Assembly (NCBI GenBank): GCA_047967505.1
Contig: CM106541.1
Reading direction: 5' to 3' (one strand)
Source: Dipteris shenzhenensis
Taxonomy: Eukaryota > Polypodiophyta > Polypodiopsida > Gleicheniales
DNA length: 64,000 nucleotides
The notes under the pieces were generated by a model. That model did no database searches, was not told the DNA's origin, and saw only the letters and a program-made list of their open reading frames with translations. Position numbers and translations under genes: made by a program. This document shows, one piece after another, positions 26,801 through 38,800 of this stretch. Each line of letters opens with the position of its first letter. The first letter of the stretch is position 1.

Positions 26801-29800
26801 GTATGCATCACCCGCTAGGGTGATGTCTTGCAGGGTCGAACGTTGAGGAAGCTTGTGGTGTCCTTTAGCATCACAGAAGCGCTCCTTCCCTTCAATTCAT
26901 ATGTCAGTTGCTAGAGGCTTTGGAGATGACTTCAATTTGGCGATGGCAATCCTTCCTCCCCCAAGCAGGACATTAACTCATTGGTCATTTAGTAGATGTC
27001 ACGCATTGGTAGCTAGCGTTGGGTTGAGGCTACTGGCGTAGCTTCTAAAGCTTGCAATCTGATGTTAGCGTTGGCGTAGTAGCTGTTGGGAATTTAGTGA
27101 ACATGTAAGTGGAAGCAAAGGTGCCAAAGTCAGAGCTCTGATACCAATGTAGAAAAGGAGGTAGGGGCACATTTAGAGAAAGGGGGATAGACTGGCAGAA
27201 GGGGAGAGAGATAGGGAAAGAAGGGAGGAGAAGGGGTAGGAGAGAGAGAATGAGGTAAGAAAAAGAGGGAGAGAAGAGAGAGAGTGAGTGAGCGTAGACA
27301 GGAAGGAGGGAGGGAGAGTAGATAGGATTAGATGTCACATCAAAAAGTACATAGTAGGGGGTGGATGGAGACTTATATAGTCCCTCCACATTTTCCACCT
27401 AAAGGGCCTCTAACTTGGCCTCTTTTTCCCCTTCATTACACAATCATTTTAATCCCCTTATTGATTCCAAATACATTCATTTTAGAGAGACAACTATAAG
27501 TCTAAGAACCTTTATTGACTCAACACAAAAAGACTAGTACCACTAATCATCATCTAGCACCTCAGAGAGCAAAAGATCATGCAGGATAGCAAATAAAGCT
27601 TGCTCCTCAGGTCCAATAGATGTGGAGTAAATATTATCGAGCTTGTCCAGTGTCTCGTTGGCTGAAGTAGTGATGTCAAGATGATGAAGTAGTTTGTAAG
27701 CCAGCCTCACACCAATAAGCGCCAGTGCTTTGTCATTCTATTCATCCCAAGCTGAGAGTTGTGCTGATGGGTCTTCACCACGAGGACTAGGCTCCATAGT
27801 AGCAAACTGAGGTATCAAATTTCGCATCAGTAAATGAAGATCCAGCAAGCTGAAATGGATAACCAGCAAATGAAGGGGCTGGTCTAGAGATTTGAAATGG
27901 ATCAGCATCCTTCACAAATGCAAGGAAAGTCAAGAAATGCTTCAATAAACGTGTCCACCAGCTGGCTGATGATCTCGGAGGCTCCAAAATGCAAACCCTA
28001 ATGAAAACACAGCAAGAAAATGACTCAAAATGCAGAACTGAACCAGAAGAGGAGCCCTTGTGATCGAGCTAAGTGCTGGAAATGCTGCAATAGGTCCGAA
28101 ATAAGCAAAGTGATAGCTGTAGGTGCTCCAAGTGCAAAGGTAGGTCTCGAAATTTGTAAAGCTGCTCAGCAAGACAGCTCCAAAATGCAAAGGCAGCTGT
28201 TCAAGGTACACAGAAGTGCTGCAGCAGGTCTTCAAACAGAGAAACGGCTGATGTAGATGTGCCCCGAAATGTCTCTGATGAAGGCACGCAGCAACAGCTC
28301 AGAAACCCTAATTTCAGCAGTGGAAAACTACAAAACGTACTTGGGGAGCCACACGTGCACGCGCCTCTTGCAGGAAGTGCCAACCAGCAAGTAATAAAGG
28401 CCGTGAAAAGCACCAAAAGCTCTAGAAGGTCTCGAATGAAGGCGGCAATGCAGGCCGGCTGTGGACTGGCAGAGACGGATGCAAATGGCTGCAAGAAGAG
28501 GCAGCTAGAGGCAGAAATGAGGTGCCTGCAAGAAAGAGAGAGGTGAGTAGAATTAGGGCTAGGTTGAAGAAGATGATGACGTGGAAGGGCGGACTAGGGC
28601 AGGACTGACCTGCTCTAATACCATGTTATAAACATGATGTGTGTGTTTGTGTGAGAGAGAGAGAGAGGCTAGGGAGGAAGGACTTTATAGGCTACACACA
28701 CACATATAGCACCAAGTACATATGGGATAAGTCCCAAGGGGACATGTGGCACTCACCCCCCAACCACTACTAGATCTCTAGTACAACACACCACACAACA
28801 CATCTCACATACTCTTTGGCTATGATATCTCCAACAGGCCCATGTGCCCTGGCAGCCTTGGCGGATGATCTCCGTGACCTATGAGCCCATGATCCCCTTT
28901 GGGCCTCTACCTGGAGGTGTGCTTGGACGAGAGCTGGAGGAGCTCGAACAGAGCTGGAGGTGCGCAGTGCAAGTCAAAAGAGGCCCAAGTGATGGTGAGA
29001 GGTTGTACACACCATATAGGCTGTTGCTTGCGTCGCTGCACACCAAGAAGGAGCTGAGTTGGAGAGGCTTGACGGGTTGCGTGCGTAGTTGGAGCGGGAG
29101 GCGAAGTGGGCGAGGCGAGAGGCTGTGAGAAACAAGGAGAGCAAGAGTGAGAGAGAGAGACAGCTGAACATAAGTCTGCTGAATAGTAGACTGAAATGAA
29201 GTAAGCACAAAAGAGAGATGAGGGGTTTTGTCTAAGTGACAAAACCCTATCTAATCACTAACCGTAGTTAGGGATTGGACTGTGGTTAGGGAGGAAAACC
29301 TCTAAGAGGGAAAAGTGCCCCTAACCCACTTATTACATTACATTGGCCACTGCCTAGAATATGATAATAATTCTAACACCCCCCATGCAGTGCCAATGTG
29401 GTGTACAAGATAGTGATCAATCACCAAAAGGAGATAAGTTTAGGGCACTGCGAAATGCCTCAAACTTCTCAAGTGGAAGTGCTTTGGTGAAGATGTCTGC
29501 AACATTGTCATGTGTTGACACATAGATCATACTGATCTCCCCTGCATGCAACTTCTCTCTGACATAATGATAGTGAACCTCAACGTGCTTCGCGCGAGCA
29601 TGAAACACATGAAACACATGATTCTTTTCTTTGCCACTACTATAGCACTCTAACTATCAGTTAGAATTGGAGAAGGACCCTCCAATAAGAGACGAAGATC
29701 AGCGAACAAACGTCGCAGCCAAACACATCCAACCGTCGCTATAAAACATGCCCTGTACTCAGCTTCACATGAGGAAGTAGCCACTGTAGACTGCTTCTTG

Positions 29801-32800
29801 CTCAACCAAGAAATGCAAGCTTTGCCCAAAAAGAAACAATTACCACTAGTGGACTGCCTGGTATCATAGTCTCCATGCCAATTTGAATCACTGTAAGCAT
29901 GCATCTGCAAGTCACCCTCCCTAGGAAACATCAAGCCATAAGACTTTATGCCTTGCAAATAACGGAAGATGAGTTTTACAGCCTGCCAATGTGTTGTCTT
30001 TGGGCTGTGCATATATCTGCTCACCTGAGATACTGCATATTGATGGGCCGTGTATTGCACAAATAAGTGAGGCATCCAACAGCCTGGCTGTAAAGTGTGA
30101 CATCCACTGATTCACCTACATCATACATAGTAAGCTTCAGCCCCAGCTCCATGGGAGTGGCTATAGGCTTACAATCATGCATGTTGAACCTATCCAAGAG
30201 CTTCTGCACATACTTGGACAGAGACATAACAATGCCACGCTTCTCTTAACACGGTTTGCTTACATCCATACTAATTTGCGTCTCATTTCCAAAATCAAGG
30301 AAAGGGGATTTGAGAAGATAGAAGTGACCCTAGAAATGATCAACAAGGAGAAGGATGATGATAGGCTGCTAGCAAGGCAAGCAGATACAGAGGGAGAAGA
30401 CATTGCAGCCCCTATTGTTACACTTACAGGAACGATTGATGTTGCTGCAGCTTCAAGCAGCTCTAGTCTTTTGGAGTTCCATGGCGAGGCAGATGAGGAT
30501 GATAGTGATGAGGAGGAGGAGGATAAGGAGGGTGCAGGCATTGATGCAAATGATGATAAGGATGAGGATGAGCAAGAGGATGAGGATGAAGATGCAGCTT
30601 GAGGCTTGAGCCTCATTGGTTGTGAATTGTCATGCATGCTTTATTTCCGGGCTATGGCACACTGGCAGCCTTTTCTTTATGATGCCTTTCATGTTTTGGT
30701 GTAGTTACTAGTACCTACTTCCTTTGATCATGATGTTTTCGTATAGTATTGATTATTGATCTATGATCTATGATTCCATCATTTGACAGTGGACACTATG
30801 TATGTATCAAAATCTAGAATCCAGATGACTACGGTCTCTGGAGGCTGGAGTCTTTCATGAATGATGAATCACGATTCACAACTCATGACTCATGAGTGAT
30901 GACTTTAAAATTAATACCAGTTTAATACCTCTATGTCAATTTAATGTGTACAATGATCAATGATCAATCTATATTTTTCTGAAATTTTTTGGGTACAACT
31001 AGGGTCACGTATGTTTCAGCCCCAAGGGCTGAACCATACTCCAATCATACTTCCGTACTCATATGACGTATGCGTTTTCAGAAAAGGGGTTTATTTTACA
31101 GTAAAAGTCAAGTGTTGTAGAGTTGGTGGTACTTATCCGACTCCCGCTTCACTTGTGTCGAAAAACTACTTCATTTGACCTCTTCTTCCTTCTCTTTTAG
31201 CCTTTCTTCCTTGTTTTTATGCTATAAAGTGGTATACTCCGTTTGGGCTACTTGTTTTGAGCAGAATGGTGCTCTAGATACCGTTATAGGGGTACTTGAT
31301 GGATGGATCACCCCCTTAAAATCTTGTTCCAATCCGACTTTCCGTTGGGGAGAACCGAGGGGGTCTCTTTTCCTCACGATTTAAGGGTTTTAAGGGTCTA
31401 TTCAGACAGAGAGGGGGGGAGGGGGGGGTCACCCCGTTAGGACACCCTGTTCCCTATCCAAAGACCACAAAAATCAAAGAAAGTCCTTGCCTCAGGCCTT
31501 CCAAAGTTCAGGAATCATGGCTTCCAAGATTGCAGCAAATATACAGCCCTGTTTCGCATGGGGTCCTTGCAGATGTCTGTTTCGCGTCCAGATTTTTCAC
31601 ACGGACCCCTGCCAAATGCTTGTTTCGTGCACAGATTTGCAAGCTCCTGTACCCTTTCGCGTCCACACAGGCCTCTTGCTTCCCGCGCCCTTTCTTCTGC
31701 CCGCAATTCTCCACGCGTAGCCTTCTTGCCGCTCTCTTGGCTTGCGCCTTGCATTCATTCTTCGCCCGCACGCTGCCTCCTTCTACGACTCTTTTCCACG
31801 CAGCCTTCTCATATGATAGCGCTTGCTGTCCGTACCTCCGTCCTGCACACTCTTCTATCTCGATCGTGGATTGTCACGGCTCTGATACCAAATGTGAAGA
31901 AACAGCCTTCTCAAGAATGCAAATGTGTGCAATGCATGCAGAATTTGAATGCCAATTTGCCCTCCAATGGGGAAGAGCGCCCTCGTGAGAGTACTTTCAC
32001 AGTGCCCACATCTAGTGTCGGATGGGACTCAAACTTTGCAAGAGCATAGAAACCATAGGGTTTAGGACCTGTGCAAATTTTGAGCTAGATCGGACACATG
32101 GACATGTAAATCCCAATGACCCATTCCTTATTTTGCTCATTCACTAATGCAACGAGGTGCATAGGGTGAAAATAGGCCCTTCGACCTTGACGTGCCCACA
32201 TCCGATGTCAGATGGGACTCAAACTTTGCAAGAGCATGGAAACCATTGGTTTTAGGACCTGTGCAAATTTTGAACCCGATCGGACACATGGACATGGAAA
32301 TCCTAATGACCCATTCCATATTTTGCTCCTTCACAGATGCAACGAGATGCATAGGGTGAAAATGGGCCCTCTGACCTCGCCTTGACCACATCTGGTGTCA
32401 GATGGGACTCAAACTTTGCAAGAGCATGGAAACCATAGGGTTAAGGACGTGTGCAAGTTTTGAGCCCGATCGGACACATAAACATGCAAATTCCAATGAC
32501 CCATTCCTTATTTTGCTCCTTCATTTGATGCAACGAGGTGCATATGCCATAGAGTGAAAATGGGCCCTCTGACCTCCCTGTGCCCACATCCGATGTCGGA
32601 TGGGACTTAGACTTTGCAAGAGCATGGAAACCATAGGGTTTAGGACCTGTGTAAATTTTGAGCCCAATCGGACACATGGACATGCAAATCCTAATGACCC
32701 ATTCCATAATTTGCTCTTTCACAGATGCAACAAGGTGCATAGGATTAAAATGGGCCCTCTGACCTCGCCGTGCCCACATCTGGTGTCAGATGGAACTCAA

Positions 32801-35800
32801 AACTTTAAAAGAGGATGGAAACCATTGGGTTTAGGACCTGTGAAAATTTTGAGCCCAATCAGACAAGTGGACATGCAAATCCTAATGACCCATTCCATAT
32901 TTTGCTCCTTGAGAGATGCAACGAGGTACATAGGGTGAAAATGGGCCCTCTCACCTCGGCGTGCCCACATACGGTGTCGGATGGGACTCAAACTTTGCTC
33001 CCCCCGTTCTCTCCCATTTCCCTCCCCTCCCCTCTTATTTTCCATACTAAATTGCCTAAAAGATCCCAATTTCAAGCTTTGGAGTCTGCACAAATGCCAA
33101 AAGAGCTAGGCTAAAACAAACCTCTAAAAGTTGCTAAAGAAAGCCAAGGTAACATATCTCACCTACACACGATATTGTACTTCTACAAGAGAGTCCTACC
33201 AATATCAAGAGAGAAAGAATGCCTCCTAATCCCTTCCCATTCATATTTTTGCTCCCCCTTCTCTCCAACACAACTGACGACCATTCCTCCTCCCTCTTAG
33301 TCCTCCAGCGACCATTCCTCCTTCCATTTCATTCTTCCTCCTCTCTCTTAGTGTTCCAATGTCCCTCCACCAGCTAATCACCATTTATTCTCCCATTTAA
33401 TTCTTCCTCCTCCTTTGTTTTGCACCAATTCTCCAACAACTCACTACCATTCCTCCTCCCATTTCTCCAACACCACCCCTTTTTCCTCATTGCTTGAGGT
33501 ATCTCTTCCTCCCCTCCTTTCTCTTTTCTTTCCCCCCTCCCTCTCCTTTCCTCTCTTCTTTCCCCCTCGCCTCCTCCCCTTCTTCCACCCCTTTTGGTTC
33601 TTCTTTTCTCCCCAACCCCTTCTTTTATAGAGAAACGATAGGGTTTGCAGTGGAGCGATCAAAAAGTAGACAATACTTAGACACAAGTGAAGAATGGAAC
33701 TCAGAAAACATAGTGCCTGTCGGTAATATGAAAAACTGAATACAAGAACCTCAAGCCGTCGTGTCTGAAGGACCGTGGCTGAGGTGAATCAAAAAGATGA
33801 TTCCATGTAGAGAGACAGTAGAAAAGATAGCAGCAGAGGGAGTGTAACGCAGTCCTCCGTGTAGCTCAATGATGACGAGGATGATGAAGGGCTGGAGCTG
33901 CCCTAGGAAATGGCTGAAAACCAGCATGCTCTGAGGAAGGAACCTTCAGGCTATCTGGAATAGCAACATGATGGGCCACTTGTTTGGCTGAGATGGCTGG
34001 CCTGTGAGTTGTTAGATTGCCCCATAAATTGGGGATTGTTTAGTTGCTCAATATCTTTTTCCATCCCCTTTCTTTTCTTCTTCCCACCCTCTTCCTCCCC
34101 TTTCCACTCTCTGTCTTCCCCGTTTCTTCCCACTCCTCTCCCCTCCTCTCAATCACCCCCACGTTTTCCTCCCCTCGCCCCCCCCACCATGTTGTTGTTT
34201 CCCCCACTCCATCTTGTTTTTCCCAATCTCCCCCTTTCCATTTTCCACCTCCCCCCTAACACCCATTTTCTTATTGCCCTTCCCATTTTTCCCACTCCCT
34301 CTCAATTCCCATTTTCACCTATTTTGTCTCCTCCCCTCCTAATTTTCCATTGCCCACTAGATCCCTTGTAATTTATTTTTTTCCACTCCCTCAGTCCATG
34401 TTTTTGCTTGCCCCCTAGCCCCCTCGCAATCGGTTTTCTTCTCCCTCTCCCACTTTGGCCACTCCCCCCTTTCCTTTTTCCACCTCCCCCTAGCCCTCTC
34501 CTATCTCATTTTGTCTTCCCCCTGCCTTACCCTCTCCCCCCCCCCCCACTTGCCCCCCCCCAAAAGTCCCCACTTTTGTTGCCCTTGTGTTTTTCCTAGT
34601 CTCCCTCCCTATTTTCCACTTTCCCCAATCCCTTGTAGCTGGACCACATTCTGACGCTCAGATGTATCATCGAGGAGGCGAGTCACGGAAGCAGACGGTT
34701 TATTGTTGCTTTGTGGATTTTCGCAAGGCATTTGACACGGTCCCAAGAGCCCACCTCATACGGCGCCTATAGGAATTGGGTTATGACCAAGAGATCATTT
34801 GGGCTGTCATGGCACTTTACGAGAGAGTTTCTGGTAGAGTTCGAGCAGGATCCGAGTGGACAGACAAGATCATGAGTACCATCGGAGTCAAACAAGGGTG
34901 TCCTTTGTCGCCTACCTTGTTTGGCCTCTACATTGACGAGCTTGAGACAGTGATGCACACACAGGGGGGTGTAGGTTGCTCTCTTGCGGGCACGCTGATC
35001 CAGATTTTGCTCTATGCAGATGACGTGGCTCTCTTGTCGTCCTCAGCAGAGGGGCTTCAGAGACACCTAGACGCACTGCAGTCCTTTTGTGAGTCTCATG
35101 ATTTGAAGGTCAACCTGGGTAAAACCAAGGCCATGATCTTCAATACATCTCGAGCCATCATGCGCCAAGAGCAGTTCACATTTGCGGGGTCATCTGTTGA
35201 GATAGTTTCATCATACACTTATCTTGGGGTTATCTTCTTCGGACCGAGCTTCACTATGAGACCCGCGATGCAGGCACGCTTGAGTAGAGGGTATGCCTCA
35301 TTGGCCAGGCTAGAGAGGTAGTGCTTCCGCTCATACTTTCAGGATCCACGCACCAAGGGGTTGCTTTTTGACTCCTTAGCTCACCCAGCGGGAATGTACG
35401 GCAGCCCTTGTTGGGGACCAGACTTGTCAGATACAAAGTGGGCCCGTGTGGAGTGGCTACAAGTTCTCATGCTATCACGGACAATTCGTGGTAAGTCATC
35501 CATTCCTCACCAGATCATTCAGGCTGAGTTTGGGTCACCCCCTTTACAGCTAGATGCTGCATTTCAGGTCATCACATATCTGTATCGAGTTAGGGAATAT
35601 GGGGATTATACCTCGGGGCATAGCAGGCTACCATGGATAGCTCTATCCTCTTCTATGGCACTTGCAGCAAGAGGAGATCAGAGGTGCTCGTATGCACGTA
35701 CAGAGAGATGGTTTGAGCGACTGGGGCTCCACATGGATATACTACCTCCCTTCCAGTATAGCATGGATGCTCCGTTCTCTCCCCTCTTATAACACGAGGT

Positions 35801-38800
35801 CAACCAGGTTATCCGTGAGGATCTACTACAGCTACACACTTTTCGGACCTGTTGGAACCGAGTGAACTCCCAGTGAAGCTTAGCTTCTACAGAGATCACT
35901 TCTTACATATCACAGCGGAGGGTTTCATTGACCCGCCAGAATACACACACATTCACCTACCCCACTCAATGAGGATCTCTCTTGGGCAGTTCCCGGTCTC
36001 TCTTCACACAGACTTCGCATCGAGAGCGGCAGAGCAGAGCGACTACCTAGGGAGCGGCGCATATGCACACTATGTGACATACACGAGGTTGAGACAGAGG
36101 AGCATTTCATCTTCAGGTGTCATGTGTACTATGAGATCCGAGGACGTTTCCACTGCCTCTTCAGAGATAGTTATGGGATTTCAGCCCATTTCCTCTCCTA
36201 CCCAGACCAACGGTGTTTGGCAGGTTTCATTCATGAGGCACTTAGACACCGCGAGAGGATACTCCAAGCACGGAGACAGGAGCAGACTTCTTCCTCAAAT
36301 GATCCCTCTCAGAGCTCTATCACGAAGTTCTTTCAGCTAGATCACATGGACCCCAACGAGACGAGGCCTCGACATGAACGTGACCCGACAACTCACAGAG
36401 GGTCAACACACAAATCACACTTGGAGACATCCCCTCCTTGTTTAGAGTCAAAGCCCGATCGACGGGGGTCACAGTAGCCCTAGTTAGACGCAGAGCTACG
36501 ACCAGGAGACGTGCCAGGACCGCACCTCTGAGTGGCCGACAGCACTCTATTGCCGACTTCATGCCTCCACTGCCTCATCCATCTTGATATCTTGCTGTTG
36601 TTGGGGATGATGATGATATTGATGATGATGCTGAGATTGATATATATAGTCGACCATCGACATGACTATGTTGTACTTAGGACTTAGTACTGCCATTCTG
36701 CATTTTTGCATTTTTTGCATTTTGCATTTTGCATTGGTATGGACACTCGTTTAGTAGCTCCACTACCACAGCTCGTTGTATCAGGATTTTCATAGTCTCA
36801 TAGACCCATCGGTCTTCCGAAGACTTTAATAAACTTTCTTTCTTCTTTCTCTCTCTCTCTCTCTCTCTCTCTCCCCCCCTAGCTCCTCCCCCTCGCTTCT
36901 CTCTTCCCTTCCCTCCGCCTATCGTAGTAACAGCAGGGCAAAGCAGCACAACAACAAGGGCGGCAGCAAGGTCAGTAGCTCGGTGGGCATTAGGGCTAGG
37001 TCACAGTGCACACGGTGGCGTCAAAGTTGGGTCAAGCGACAGCTCCAAGGTTAGGTCGCACGGGGGAGGTCACGTTTTTGTACGCAGGTCACCAGCCTAG
37101 GAAAGGCACAACAGTAGCCTATCCTCAGCCCCCAGGCTGAGTTGAGCCCCGGGCTCAGCTTGGGGTGTTAGAGACAGCAAAGGGGCCTCCAAAATACTTT
37201 CAGGCCGTCATGGAGTTCTTGAAGGCCTCCATGGAGAAAAAATCTACTATCTCGACACCTACAACGAAGAAACTCTTCTTTGCTCCCATTACTGGTTTTG
37301 CACCAATTCCCTCTCCTTATGATCTGAATTATCAAAGGCAACGCAGCATAGTCACAGGTTGAACCTACAAGAACAAGTTTACTATCTACAACAAGCTAAG
37401 GCTCGACTTGCCTCTCTGGAGATGAAATCTTAGAAAACAAAAAATCATACAAGAAGTATTACAAATACAGAGTGAAGCAGCACTCGAACCAAAGCTGGTA
37501 ACCAAAGTCCAGGACTTAGTTGCCACTCAGGTCAAATCAGTAAAACAAGAAATTACAGCCAAAATGGACAACAAAATCAACACATGGGATGTTTATGAAG
37601 AAGTACAAGAACATGAGAAAAGAGCCTTTAATAGCCGGATTCGACGCATAGGAGGATAACCAGTGGGCTGGCACGATGGGAGCATGGCAAAAAAGCTAGA
37701 ACATCTCATAGAAGCAATCCCCCGATTGAATGGAACTCAAAAGATATGGTTGGTGTCCTCCAACAAGGGATACAAGCCCAATTAGTTTTGAAGGACAAGT
37801 TAGCAAGAAACAAAATTCTCAAGTAAGCCAACAAGTTAAGAGGCACTAAGATATGGATTTCAAAGGAGCTCACCCCGACTCAGCTCAAGATGAAAGCCAC
37901 TGAATTAGCCAAAGTGAAGGACGCTCGCAAGAAAGGTAAATGGACTGTTTGGTGGGATTGGAGATCACAATATGCAACTTTACAAAACACGAGACTCATT
38001 TATTTTCATATGTAAAAACTGACAACTAAAGATTAGAGCAGCGCATCCCTTCGGGGCTTGTTGCTGTCTTACAAAGCAATAAGACTATGGACCCTACGAT
38101 CTTAAACAACTACTATAAGATCCGACTACAAGCTATAAGCCAGTCTCTCATGACCAACAACACCAGCCTCGAGATACTTAATCGACTATCATCAAGAGAG
38201 CTTAGACAAGAAGAGTGACTACAACGATTTGTAGTAGCCATGCCCACGGTTGATGCCGCCTTAGAGGAATACCGCCTCTTGTCGTCGTCCCGTGTCAAGA
38301 CCATGCAAGGTAAGTCCCTCTTGGACCAATGAGCAATCACCCATGTGCTTTATACGCAAGATTATCCAATCAGAATTGCCATGCAACGTAACATGAGGCT
38401 CAACTCTTTGACACCATCCCATGAGGGCGCACACATGCTATACCCAACATGCCCTCCCACGACCGAAATGGGAGACAAACAACAAACTAAGGACATCATA
38501 GTCCCAAAAGATATCTAGGCGTCAAAGCCTTCAAGCAGTTATCTCGACCACAAGGGCTCCTTTCGTGGTTCAGTTCTACATTTCGGGCCATATTCTTGCT
38601 GTGTTTTGATTAGGGTTGGTAGTTGGAGCACCGCCAGCCACCTATCTTTACCCTTTTTGCATACATGGAGTCTACTAATGTGTTTTGAAGACCTAGACCA
38701 GCCGACTCAGTTTGTGGTTATCCATTTCAAGCTGCTGTCCACTCTCACGAAGCTGTTTCCAATCATGACCTCCTTGTCTTCAAGTTCTATCCTCATGAAG

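Noticed and set aside
32137-33114. Overlapping repeated peptides on both strands in the tandem array
   Set aside because: The unit length is not a multiple of three and both strands give similar open frames; this is satellite DNA, not coding sequence.
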